A DNA stretch of 64,000 nucleotides, from NCBI GenBank assembly GCA_902786815.1, contig CADADV010000002.1, forward strand, positions 100,252 through 164,251, read 5' to 3'. Each line of letters opens with the position of its first letter. The first letter of the stretch is position 1. Both the position numbers and the translations under genes were made by a program. The stretch is from an uncultured Eubacteriales bacterium (GTDB lineage: Bacteria; Bacillota; Clostridia; Peptostreptococcales; Anaerovoracaceae). Below, one piece after another: positions 25,297 through 33,877 of the stretch. The notes beneath the pieces are model-generated. The model was given only the letters and a program-made list of their open reading frames with translations. It did not search any database and had not been told where the DNA came from.

Positions 25297-26010
25297 ATGA
25301 AAGTACTGATTACAGGTTACGGCCGCATGGGCCGTCTGATAGAAGATACACTTGTGAAAGCAGGCGATGAGATCGCCGGATGGATCGATGTCGAGAACGT
25401 GAGCGAACTGGACTCGTCAAAGAAGATCGCGGATGTGATCATGGACTTCAGCAATCCGTCCCTGACAGATACTGTCGTTGCTTACGCCTCCCGTACAGGC
25501 ACGCCGCTGCTGTCCGGCACGACAAACATGAGCGTCGCGCAGCATGAAGCGCTGGCTGAATTGGCAGAGAAGGTCCCGGTCATCTGGGCTTCGAACTACT
25601 CGCTGGGCATCAATCTGTTCATGCACATCCTGCCTCAGATCAAGGCCGCCCTGCCTGACTGGGACGTCGAGATCACCGAAACGCATCACAATAAGAAAGT
25701 GGACGCCCCGAGCGGCACAGCCAAATCTCTTGCCGACGCCATCGATCCGTTGGGCGACTACGAGCGCGTCTACGGCAGAAGCGGCAACTGCGGCGAGCGC
25801 ACACACCGTGAGATCGGAATGCACGCCCTCCGCGGCGGCACCGTCACCGGCGAACACCGCGTCGACTTCTTCGGCAATGACGAAGTCTTCGAGATTACGC
25901 ACAAGGCCGGCAGCCGCCAGATCCTCGTGGACGGCGCCATCGCCGCCGCACGGAAACTCGTTGAGAAACAGCCGGGTCTCTACACCATGGAGACACTGCT
26001 GTTTGAATAA
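25297..26010 (+). CDS. dapB: 4-hydroxy-tetrahydrodipicolinate reductase
   Basis: NAD(P)H-dependent second enzyme of DAP synthesis. At 237 residues it is on the short side for DapB (about 240-270). Seen: the N-terminal GYGRMGRLIEDTL nucleotide-binding motif, VIMDFSNPSLT, the GTTNMS loop, SNYSLGINLFMHI, and the catalytic block ETHHNKKVDAPSGTA (His pair plus Lys). It lies 95 bp after dapA, in the same transcript if the intervening hairpin is read through, with GGAG before the ATG. The product feeds the dehydrogenase (Ddh) branch in this genome. Confidence 0.95.
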   Translation: MKVLITGYGRMGRLIEDTLVKAGDEIAGWIDVENVSELDSSKKIADVIMDFSNPSLTDTVVAYASRTGTPLLSGTTNMSVAQHEALAELAEKVPVIWASNYSLGINLFMHILPQIKAALPDWDVEITETHHNKKVDAPSGTAKSLADAIDPLGDYERVYGRSGNCGERTHREIGMHALRGGTVTGEHRVDFFGNDEVFEITHKAGSRQILVDGAIAAARKLVEKQPGLYTMETLLFE

Positions 26011-26054
26011 AGACAACTATCAGTAGTGCAAAAGAGTATGGAGGAAAAATCGTT

Positions 26055-27404
26055 ATGAAGAAAGGATTATTGCTTTGGGTGACGATGCTTGCTTTGGCAT
26101 TCGTCATGTCGTTCGCGACAGTCCTGACATTTGCGGACACCCCGGCAGACGACGCGGTCGTAACAGATGATCCGGTCGCGGCGGAAGAACCGGCTGCGGC
26201 GGAAGAACCGGCTGCGGCGGAGGATCAGGTTGTGACAAACGCACCGGAAGGGACTGATTCCGAACAGGCCAACGTCGTTCTCTTTAATGAGGGCGGCACA
26301 GATGTGAATACCGCAGAACCGGCAGATCTGGCAGCCTGCGCAATAACGTGGCCTGAGACCGTCAACTACAATGACGGCGAGGCGATCAATGCCAAGGTGA
26401 CTGTCAAACTGCCGAGCGGCGAAATTGTTCCCGAAAGCGACTATGAAGTCATCGTGGGGGAGACCGAAGTAATGAAGAGTGCAGAGATCTCCGTTAGAGC
26501 ATATGACGAAAGTACGCGGATCAAGGGAGAAGTTTTTAACACTGTCGCGATTGTTTATCCCATGTCCAAATACGTCAAGATCACGCTCAGCAAGACTTCT
26601 ATTCCTTTGAAGTACGTTTACGATGAAGATTACAATGTCGTGGCCAAGGTGCAGAGACCGACAGTCAAGGTCACGAATACAGCTACAGGCGAGACCCTGA
26701 AGAGCAGTGATTACACAGTCGTATACACCAATAAGAATTCAAGGAACGCAGGCACCTATTATGTTTCAGTAAAGGCCAAATCCGGCAGTGATTACACCGG
26801 ACAAACGAAAAAAAGCAAATACAAAATCACGCCGAAGAAACTGAACAGCACGGAGTTCTCTGCCGGCGCTTCCAACAAGTATTATACAGGCAAAAAAATC
26901 AAGCCAAAGAAAGTCTTTGTCGACTATTATGACAAAAAAACCGAAGCCTATATGAATCTGGTCAAAGGCAAACACTATACCGTTACCAAGAAGGCAACAT
27001 TCTCAAACAATAAGAAAGTCGGCATCGCAAAGATCAAAATGACAATCAAAGGCAAAGGCAATTTCACCGGCACCAAGACGATCACCGGTGTCTTCTTCAT
27101 CAGTCCTGAAAAGGCTAAAATCAAAAGCGTCAAAGCAGGCAAAAAGAAGATTACGGTAAAGTGGAAGAAGTCCAAGCACGCTGACGGGTATTTCATCGAT
27201 TGTTACGGGACGAACGGCAAAGGTAAAGAATCCTACAAGTTTATCGAAGTCAAATCCAAGAATACTGTCAAGAAGACCATCAAGAACCTGAAATCAGGTT
27301 ACACCTACGAAGTACGCGTTCTGCCGTACAAAAAAATGAAGAACGCGAAACCGTCAAAATGGTACAACTGGACCAACTCGTGTAAGAAGGTCAAAGTCAA
27401 ATAA
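26055..27404 (+). CDS. secreted lysine-rich MBG/FnIII repeat protein
   Basis: An exported 449-residue protein. The signal peptide (1-27) ends near LTFA-DT. An acidic, repeat-bearing linker (EEPAAA units, 28-75) precedes about three beta-rich modules between 90 and 350 resembling MBG/Ig-like repeats (DYTVVYTNKNSRNAGTYYVS, KGKHYTVTKKATFSNN). A C-terminal FnIII-like domain (about 352-449) reads SVKAGKKKITVKWKKSKHADGYFI and ends in KVKVK. No LPXTG, SLH or membrane anchor is visible. Probably an extracellular adhesin or matrix protein; the basic modules may bind wall polymers. It follows dapB by 44 bp with GGAGG, so it may share the dap transcript, and it has its own terminator. Confidence 0.65.
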   Translation: MKKGLLLWVTMLALAFVMSFATVLTFADTPADDAVVTDDPVAAEEPAAAEEPAAAEDQVVTNAPEGTDSEQANVVLFNEGGTDVNTAEPADLAACAITWPETVNYNDGEAINAKVTVKLPSGEIVPESDYEVIVGETEVMKSAEISVRAYDESTRIKGEVFNTVAIVYPMSKYVKITLSKTSIPLKYVYDEDYNVVAKVQRPTVKVTNTATGETLKSSDYTVVYTNKNSRNAGTYYVSVKAKSGSDYTGQTKKSKYKITPKKLNSTEFSAGASNKYYTGKKIKPKKVFVDYYDKKTEAYMNLVKGKHYTVTKKATFSNNKKVGIAKIKMTIKGKGNFTGTKTITGVFFISPEKAKIKSVKAGKKKITVKWKKSKHADGYFIDCYGTNGKGKESYKFIEVKSKNTVKKTIKNLKSGYTYEVRVLPYKKMKNAKPSKWYNWTNSCKKVKVK

Positions 27405-27441
27405 CGACGCGTGCCATTCGGCAGACAGCAGAGCAACACAA

Positions 27442-27478
27442 AAGGCTGACGCCCGGGTTCTCCGGCGCCAGCCTTCTT
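27442..27478. terminator. bidirectional terminator between convergent genes
   Basis: AAGGCTG/CAGCCTT with an inner CGCC/GGCG stem. T-rich sequence follows on both strands, between the secreted-protein gene and the DUF1292 gene. Confidence 0.7.
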
Positions 27479-27523
27479 ATTTGTCTTGGTTCAGAATTTG
27501 TCTTGATTCAGAACTCTGCAGAC

Positions 27524-27805
27524 TTATTCTGCTACCAGTTCTGCGTCGATCAGGCTTTCGAATTCCTTGATGGCCTTCTCGAATTCTTCATCGGTCAGGT
27601 TGTCCATCAATTCGAAATCCTCGTCGTATTCTTTGTAGCCGTAGATATAGACCTCGCCGGTTCCCAGCGGATTCAGGGCGATGTAGTCCTTGCCATCCAC
27701 ATCAAATACGCCGACGATACCGCACTCTTCTTCTTCGCCGTTGTCATACTCCAGCGTAATGATATCGTCTTCTTCGTATCCGTATAATTCCTTATCTTCT
27801 GCCAT
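27524..27805 (-). CDS. DUF1292-family acidic protein
   Basis: A 93-residue, very acidic protein matching the DUF1292 family of Bacillota. It has EEDDIITLEYDNGEEEECGIVGVFDVDGKDYIAL, then LGTGEVYIYGYKEYDEDFELMDNLTDEEFEKAI, the typical beta-rich core followed by a C-terminal helix. Function of the family is unknown. Monocistronic, with a strong GGAGA site before its ATG. It lies downstream of the YgjV-like gene, 96 bp away. Confidence 0.8.
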   Translation of the reverse strand: MAEDKELYGYEEDDIITLEYDNGEEEECGIVGVFDVDGKDYIALNPLGTGEVYIYGYKEYDEDFELMDNLTDEEFEKAIKEFESLIDAELVAE

Positions 27806-27901
27806 TATATTATCTCCTTTCGGTATTTGTTCCTCTAAGATTTGTTACGGTAACTATACCATCTGAATGCATTTTTCTCAACCTTTATTTGTTCCGTCAA
27901 G

Positions 27902-28465
27902 CTACTCGGAGTCGCTGTCGGTCTGTTTCTGACAGAAGCCGGAGTTCGGATCTCCGAGGTTCTTCCACCCGAAACGCCAGATGGAAATCAGGATGGATGT
28001 GATGGTGATGACCTCATTGAGGATGCCGGCATAGGAATGAAAGATGATGTCGTAGATCATCCATGCAGGGCAAGCGACGAAGAGGTTCGCCTTGCGGATG
28101 TTCAGGGCGTTGTCTGTCCAGAAGGCGACTGTACAGGTGGCCAGGGCCAGGAACGGAAGTATACTCGTCCATCCGTCCCATGTGAAGAGCATCGCTCCTA
28201 CGAAGATAGCGATGAATACCGGGACCCAGATCTTGCTGCGTGCCCAGGCATGTTTGCCGAACTGCATCACAATCAGATTCCGGATGATGCCCAGCGCCAG
28301 ATTGATGCAGCCTGTATACCCTCCCAGAAGCAGGAACTGGATCATGAAAAACACGTTCCCGACGGTCTGCGCGATGTACAGTTTCAGGTTGGATTTCAGC
28401 TGGTAGGACAGCAAGTAGCAGAACAGCCCTGCGAACCCGATCAGCTGTACAAGGATGGGATTCAT
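27902..28465 (-). CDS. YgjV-family inner-membrane protein
   Basis: A 187-residue integral membrane protein with six or so hydrophobic segments, matching the YgjV family: IGFAGLFCYLLSYQLKSNLKLY near the N-terminus, GGYTGCINLALGIIRNLIVM in the middle, and NEVITITSILISIWRF near the end. The family has no proven function; many members have an N-terminal helix with the SYQ motif, as here. The start overlaps the uvrC stop codon by 4 bp (ATGA), so it is translated after UvrC. The last residues (about 170-187) are polar. Confidence 0.7.
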   Translation of the reverse strand: MNPILVQLIGFAGLFCYLLSYQLKSNLKLYIAQTVGNVFFMIQFLLLGGYTGCINLALGIIRNLIVMQFGKHAWARSKIWVPVFIAIFVGAMLFTWDGWTSILPFLALATCTVAFWTDNALNIRKANLFVACPAWMIYDIIFHSYAGILNEVITITSILISIWRFGWKNLGDPNSGFCQKQTDSDSE

Positions 28466-30648
28466 CGGCTGCTCCTTCCGCCCGCGCCGCTGTCAGTTGC
28501 ACTTTCACTGGTGCTATCTGCGTCTTCGCTGCTGCCGAAGAACCGGCACACGCTCTCAGCGGAGCGGCGGTCCACACCGTCGGCACGCATGAGGACGCTG
28601 ACCGGCTCGTTCGCACCCGCGCCGTCTTCACCGGATATACCTGTACCGCCTTCACCAGATGCGCCTGCGGCACCCGTCGCGATCCGTTTGATTTCTTCCA
28701 CACTCCCAAAGGCTTCAAGAAGCGCTTTGCGGCGTTTGGGGCCAATGCCTTCGATGTCATCCAAAACGGAGTGTTCGATGTTCTTGCTCCGCAGTTTGTG
28801 GTGGTAGGTGATGGCGAAGCGGTGGACTTCTTCCTGCATGGTTCCGATGTACTTGTACAGGATCGGCTTGTCGGCGAGGGATATCTCCTTCCACTCGAAG
28901 GCCTCTCCGATGTACGGGCGGGCCTCGCCGGCACTTGCGCCACCGGCATCTCTGCCGTCGTTCGGACCGGCATCTCTGCCGTCGTTCGGGCCCCCGTCAC
29001 CGCCGTTCGGACCAGCATCTTCGCCGTCGTTCAGACCTGCCTCACCGGCGTTCGGGTTTCCGGCTGCCGGCATGCGCACGATCAGCGCTCTCGTCCGGTG
29101 GCGGTCGTCCTTGACCATGCCGACGACGGGGATGTCGAATCCTGTAGCTTCGATGACTTCGAGGGCGCAGGTGACGTGGCCTTTGCCGCCGTCCATGAAG
29201 ATGATGTCCGGGAGCACGGCGAATTTTTCGTCGCCACTGAACACGCGCATGAATCTGCGCGAAAGGACTTCACGCATGGAGGCGTAGTCGTCCTGTCCCT
29301 GCACTGTCCGGACGCGGAACTTCCGGTAGCTTTGCTTGTCCGGTTTCAGTCCATCGTAGACGACCATAGCGCCCACGGTATCGACGCCGTTGGTGTTGGA
29401 AATATCATAGGCTTCCGCGCGGAACTGGCGGCCGTCATAGGACTCGTGCTCCGATGCTCCCATGGTGTCGAGTACAGCCCATATCTCGCGGCCAAGCTGC
29501 TCCCGTCTGGAAGCGGCTGCCTTTGCCTTGCGGTCGATGGTGTCGGCAAGGACCGCTGCGTCGTTTACGGCGAGTTTCAGCAGCGCCTTTTTCTCGCCGC
29601 GCTCCGGCCGGAGGATCTTCACATTGTGAGCGGAGATCTCCGTCAGATACTGTTCGAGAAGCTGTGCGTCTGACGGCAGCTCGGGCACGATGATTTCCCG
29701 GGGCACATCGGGGACGTTGCTGTAATGCTGGTTCAGAAACGCGCTCAGCACGCTGGCGCGGCTCTCGTCAATGGACGAGGTCATATCCATGCGGAAGGTC
29801 TCCCGTCCGATGAGCTTGCCTTCCCGAACCGAAAAGACCGCGAAGGAATCTGTCGTCTTCTCGCCCTTTCCCACGCGGACGACAATGTCCGCTTCATTGG
29901 AATGGTGCAGCACCACACGCTGGGTCTCGCTGAGGGACTGAGCCGCTTCGATATAGTCGCGGTACTCGGCCGCCTTCTCGAAGTCCAGCGCATCGGAAGC
30001 CTCCTTCATGCGCTGTCTCATAACGTTCACCAGGGGCGCCGAATGACCGCGCAGAAACTCCCTGGCGCCGGCCAGCGCTTCTTCATAGTCGTCCTTCGAA
30101 ACCGTGCCGGTGCAGATGCCCCTGCACTGGTTGATATGGTAATTCAGGCACGGCCTGAATCCCGGCGCAAAAGCCACCGCGCTGCAGCGTTTCAGCGCGA
30201 AGCTGGAATTGAGCAGGTCGACGATCCTGTTGACCGCTCCTGCGTCGCTGTAAGGGCCGAAGTAGCTGCCGCCGTCCTTGCGGACGAGCCGGGTCTTGAC
30301 GATCCGCGGCCATTCTTCGTTTGTGATCTTGATATACGGATAGGTTTTGTCATCGCGGAGCAGGATGTTGTATTTGGGCCGGTGCTTTTTGATCAGATTG
30401 CATTCGAGAATCAGCGCTTCCATCTCGCTGTCAACGGTAATGTACTCGAACTCACTGATCTGACTGACCATGCTCCGGACCTTTGGATCCATGTTCCGGG
30501 ACGACTGGAAATACTGACGGACACGGTTGCGCAGACTAACAGCCTTGCCAACGTAGATCACGTTGCCAAGGCTGTCTTTGTGCATATAAACGCCGGGGCT
30601 GTCCGGCAATTGTTTCAGGGCTTCCTTAATGTTTTCAGGAACGTCCAT
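28462..30648 (-). CDS. uvrC: excinuclease ABC subunit C with low-complexity insertions
   Basis: Makes both incisions in nucleotide excision repair. The domain order is standard: GIY-YIG nuclease (15-95; PGVYMHKDSLGNVIYVGKA), a Cys-containing linker, UVR motif (about 205-240; DALDFEKAAEYRDYI), RNase H-like nuclease (380-525, FMDGGKGH), then helix-hairpin-helix (DIEGIGPKRRKALLEAFGSVEEIKRI, 631-656). At 728 residues it is about 110-130 longer than usual. Two insertions explain it: 528-577, built from 8-residue PNDGRDAG-like repeats inside the nuclease domain, and 657-686, a Gly/Glu/Ala-rich segment splitting the helix-hairpin-helix pair. A Ser/Gly-rich tail follows. The reading frame is intact, so the enzyme is probably functional. 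About 40 bp after the carboxypeptidase gene. Confidence 0.93.
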   Translation of the reverse strand: MDVPENIKEALKQLPDSPGVYMHKDSLGNVIYVGKAVSLRNRVRQYFQSSRNMDPKVRSMVSQISEFEYITVDSEMEALILECNLIKKHRPKYNILLRDDKTYPYIKITNEEWPRIVKTRLVRKDGGSYFGPYSDAGAVNRIVDLLNSSFALKRCSAVAFAPGFRPCLNYHINQCRGICTGTVSKDDYEEALAGAREFLRGHSAPLVNVMRQRMKEASDALDFEKAAEYRDYIEAAQSLSETQRVVLHHSNEADIVVRVGKGEKTTDSFAVFSVREGKLIGRETFRMDMTSSIDESRASVLSAFLNQHYSNVPDVPREIIVPELPSDAQLLEQYLTEISAHNVKILRPERGEKKALLKLAVNDAAVLADTIDRKAKAAASRREQLGREIWAVLDTMGASEHESYDGRQFRAEAYDISNTNGVDTVGAMVVYDGLKPDKQSYRKFRVRTVQGQDDYASMREVLSRRFMRVFSGDEKFAVLPDIIFMDGGKGHVTCALEVIEATGFDIPVVGMVKDDRHRTRALIVRMPAAGNPNAGEAGLNDGEDAGPNGGDGGPNDGRDAGPNDGRDAGGASAGEARPYIGEAFEWKEISLADKPILYKYIGTMQEEVHRFAITYHHKLRSKNIEHSVLDDIEGIGPKRRKALLEAFGSVEEIKRIATGAAGASGEGGTGISGEDGAGANEPVSVLMRADGVDRRSAESVCRFFGSSEDADSTSESATDSGAGGRSSR

Positions 30649-30687
30649 CTTGCCCTCTCTCAGTTATTGTATCTCAGTTATTGTATC

Positions 30688-32595
30688 TTAGTTGTCTTTA
30701 CGCGTATTTCTCCTGCGCTTTCTTGCGCTCTTTTTGCTCTTCTTAGATTTGCCGGAGGCAGATTCGTGCGCCGCCCGCTCGTCTAAGTTGTAGCGCGCTC
30801 TGACACGCTCCATGTCTGTCTTCGCGTTTTCGTACGCCTCTCTGTCGTAGGTCGCCGTATCGCGCGGCGGGTTGTCGTAGCTCACTCTTTGCGTTGGTCT
30901 TTCGTGGGACGAGGACGTACGGGTCCGCTGCCGGCTGCCGGACGAACCGCTGCTGCGCTTCGTGCTGCCATGAGATCCGCTGCCGTGTGATGAACTGCCG
31001 TGCGATGAACTGCTGTGCGATTCGCTGCCGTGTGATGCGCTTCCATGCGGCGCGCTGCCGTATGGCTCGCCTCCGGGCGGCATACCGTAACCGCCGTACT
31101 GCATGGCTTCTGCTTCCGCGGCTCTGCGCTCTGCGCGTCTGCGCCGTCTCGCGAGGTTTCTCCTCTTGATCCGGATGTATGCCAGAAGCAGCAGCAGGAT
31201 GATGAGAATCAGCACCACGATGACGATGAACTTCGGCACGTCCTCATCGGCGATGCCGATGTAGGAAAGCGGACCGCCCTTTCCAACGGACTCCAGCGCG
31301 ATCAGATCCTGGCTGCCCACTTTTTCTCCATTTTCGTAGGCAACAAGCTGACCGACGACTGCACCCTTATCGATCGGAGCCTTCGGCTTCTCTTCTGTCA
31401 GTTCGATTTCCGTTGTCACAGTTTCAGACGGTGTTTCTTTCTTCAGAGCCGTCATGCAGAGGTCCTCCGGGATGCCCAGTTCGATCTCCCGCAGGGTTCC
31501 CCGCTTCACCTTCATTTCGTACTCGAAGTCAGATGCCTTCTGCGCTGTGTAGTTTTTGAAATTGTTAAATCCGTACTTCCAGAATTTCTTGGCTTCTTTG
31601 AACTTGGTTGAGGTGTGTGCGGAGTTCAGGAAGACAGCAATGATCGTGGTGTTTCCTTTCTTCGCGACGCCTGCGAAGCAGTCTCCGGCGGTGCTGGAAT
31701 AACCGGTCTTGACGCCGCAGCATGGTTTGTACATATACCCGGCTGCTGCCTTTGCCTGGTTCAGCGCGATATCCCGCGCCATCTCATCATCGACCGACTC
31801 GTCGATGTAGTTGTACGGATTGCTCCGGTATTCCTGCGCGTACTTGTCCAGCGCTTTCTTGTCGCCCTTCGCGACCGCAACGACCTGATCGTCCCAAAGG
31901 CACCTGTTGGAATTGGTCATGATCCTTTTTTTATGCTTGTTGGTCTTCGGGATCGTGTACTGACGCGTACTGACGATGTCGCGGAACCGCTTGTCCTTCA
32001 TGCCTTCCTTGACCATCAGGGCGATATCATACGCCGTAGTGACGTTGTTGACTTCCTTCGGATTCAGGCCGTTCGGATTGTTGTATTTCGTGTCTTTGGC
32101 ACCGATGGATTTTGCTTTCTTGTTCATCATGTCGCAGAAGGTTTCCATCTCGCCGTCGCCTTTGCCGGTGCGGGCGCAGAGGTATCCCAGATACTCGGCG
32201 CCGTCGTTGGCGGACCAGAGCATCATGCCGTAAGCAATGTCTCCGACCTTGATGGTCTCGCCGTTGGCAAGCTGCATGGTGCTCCCCTCGCCCGTCGTGG
32301 TTTTATCAACTGTGACCGTCTCATCGAAGTTGAGACAGTCCAGGCACACGAGCAGGTTCAGGATCTTCGTCACGCTGGCCGGGTCGCGTTTCTTATGCCC
32401 GTTCTTCTCGTAGAGCACGTCGCCGGTGGCCGCGTTCATCACGCAGATGGAAGTGGCGGTTGCGTCAGGCGGCTCCCCTGCTCCTTCATAGACGGTTTCT
32501 CCTGCAAAAGACGGCACTGTCCCCATAAGAGCCAGTGCCGCCGCGATTACTACAGTCGTTAAGGTTTTGAATAATCTATTTCTTTTATTTTGCAT
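30688..32595 (-). CDS. D-alanyl-D-alanine carboxypeptidase (PBP5-like) with long Ser/His-rich tail
   Basis: Trims the terminal D-Ala from peptidoglycan stems. A signal peptide (1-31) is followed by an SxxK serine at S74-K77 (DPASVTKILN), the SAN motif at 128-130 and KTG at 296-298 (CCGVKTGYSSTAG). A roughly 45-residue insertion between about 235 and 280 precedes KTG. Instead of the usual amphipathic C-terminal anchor there is a true membrane span (455-474) followed by an Arg-rich stop-transfer and a 160-residue cytoplasmic tail: SHGS repeats at about 516-544, then basic and Lys/Arg-rich to the end. At 635 residues it is far longer than PBP5 (about 400). Its 5' end overlaps serC by 11 bp. Confidence 0.85.
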   Translation of the reverse strand: MQNKRNRLFKTLTTVVIAAALALMGTVPSFAGETVYEGAGEPPDATATSICVMNAATGDVLYEKNGHKKRDPASVTKILNLLVCLDCLNFDETVTVDKTTTGEGSTMQLANGETIKVGDIAYGMMLWSANDGAEYLGYLCARTGKGDGEMETFCDMMNKKAKSIGAKDTKYNNPNGLNPKEVNNVTTAYDIALMVKEGMKDKRFRDIVSTRQYTIPKTNKHKKRIMTNSNRCLWDDQVVAVAKGDKKALDKYAQEYRSNPYNYIDESVDDEMARDIALNQAKAAAGYMYKPCCGVKTGYSSTAGDCFAGVAKKGNTTIIAVFLNSAHTSTKFKEAKKFWKYGFNNFKNYTAQKASDFEYEMKVKRGTLREIELGIPEDLCMTALKKETPSETVTTEIELTEEKPKAPIDKGAVVGQLVAYENGEKVGSQDLIALESVGKGGPLSYIGIADEDVPKFIVIVVLILIILLLLLAYIRIKRRNLARRRRRAERRAAEAEAMQYGGYGMPPGGEPYGSAPHGSASHGSESHSSSSHGSSSHGSGSHGSTKRSSGSSGSRQRTRTSSSHERPTQRVSYDNPPRDTATYDREAYENAKTDMERVRARYNLDERAAHESASGKSKKSKKSARKRRRNTRKDN

Positions 32596-33676
32596 TTTCT
32601 TCTTTGAATTTCTCCATGAATTCGATCAGTTTATCAATACCTTCTTCCGGCATAGCGTTGTAGATGGACGCTCTCATGCCGCCGATGGATCTGTGACCGC
32701 CGAGGTTGTGCAGTCCGGCTGCCTTTGCTTCAGCAACGAACTTCTTCTCAACGTCCTTGTCGCCGATGACGAAGACAACGTTCATCAGTGATCTGTCTTC
32801 CTTGCGGACAGGAGCTTTGTAGTATCCGCTGCCGTCGATGTAATCATAGAGCTTGGTTGCCTTTGCAACATTCTTCTTGTTCATCGCTGCGAGTCCGCCG
32901 TTTCTCTTCAGATACTTGAAGACTTCACCTGCTACATAGATGGAGAATGTGTTCGGTGTGTTGTATGCGGAATCGTTGTCAGCGTGGATTTTGTAATCCA
33001 GATAAGTAGGAATGTCTGCCGCTGCCTTGCCGAGAAGGTCTTCTCTGATGATGACGACTGCTACGCCTGACGGAGCAACGTTCTTCTGGACGCCTGCCCA
33101 GATGATGCCGAACTTCGTAACATCGATTTCCTCGGAAAGGATGCAGGATGACATGTCCGCTACGAGAGGAATATCGCCTGTGTCCGGAATGTACGGATAG
33201 TGTGTTCCGTAGATCGTGTTGTTGTAGCAGATGTGGACATAGTCAGCGTCCGGTCTGAAGTCTTCCTTCTTGACCTCCGGAATGTAGGTGAAGGTATCTT
33301 CTTCGGAGGAAGCTACGACCTTGGTGTCATAACCCATCTTGACAGCTTCCTTATAAGCTTTTTTCGCCCAGTTGCCTGTCACGATGAAGTCGATCTTTCC
33401 TGTGTTGACAGCCAGATTCAGTGGTACCATGGCAAACTGCAGTGTACCGCCGCCCTGTACGAACAGCACCTTGTAGTTGTCCGGAATATTCATGATGTCT
33501 CTGAGTGTAGCTTCTGCGTCAGCCAGGATTTCTTTGAATTCTGCTGATCTGTGTGACATCTCCATAACAGACTCACCGCATTCGTGATAGTTCAGAAGAT
33601 TGTCTGCTACATCTTTGATGACCTCTTCCGGAAGCATCGATGGACCTGCCGAAAAATTATAAGCTCTTTCTTTCAT
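32585..33676 (-). CDS. serC: phosphoserine aminotransferase
   Basis: Second step of serine synthesis (3-phosphohydroxypyruvate plus glutamate). A class V PLP aminotransferase of 363 residues. The N-terminal signature is YNFSAGPSMLPEEVI. The PLP lysine is in IIWAGVQKNVAPSGVAVVI, and the C-terminal HRSIGGMRASIYNAMP block is characteristic. The ATG at 33676 is used because GGAGGT lies 7 nt upstream, and an in-frame ATG 15 bp earlier overlaps that site. Divergent from serA across a 200-bp promoter region, and co-transcribed with the carboxypeptidase gene, which overlaps its end. Confidence 0.95.
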   Translation of the reverse strand: MKERAYNFSAGPSMLPEEVIKDVADNLLNYHECGESVMEMSHRSAEFKEILADAEATLRDIMNIPDNYKVLFVQGGGTLQFAMVPLNLAVNTGKIDFIVTGNWAKKAYKEAVKMGYDTKVVASSEEDTFTYIPEVKKEDFRPDADYVHICYNNTIYGTHYPYIPDTGDIPLVADMSSCILSEEIDVTKFGIIWAGVQKNVAPSGVAVVIIREDLLGKAAADIPTYLDYKIHADNDSAYNTPNTFSIYVAGEVFKYLKRNGGLAAMNKKNVAKATKLYDYIDGSGYYKAPVRKEDRSLMNVVFVIGDKDVEKKFVAEAKAAGLHNLGGHRSIGGMRASIYNAMPEEGIDKLIEFMEKFKEENAK

Positions 33677-33741
33677 TCTAAATACCTCCATATATAATGT
33701 TAAATTTTAATTCTTACGGATTCATTGTCAACGTGGATTTA

Positions 33742-33750
33742 ATTATAACA
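33742..33750 (-). promoter_or_regulatory. extended -10 promoter of serC
   Basis: The minus strand reads TGTTATAAT about 65 bp upstream of the serC start, within the serC-serA divergent region. No good -35 box is present. Confidence 0.5.
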
Positions 33751-33877
33751 CGCGACCGCAATTTTTTGTGTGTGGATTTTGTTTTTTATGATTATTTTTA
33801 CTACATTTTGTGTTAGAATAATTTCCAGGCAAAACCCCGGCTTCTGCCGGCAAGTATCAGATAAAGAGGTGAACGTA

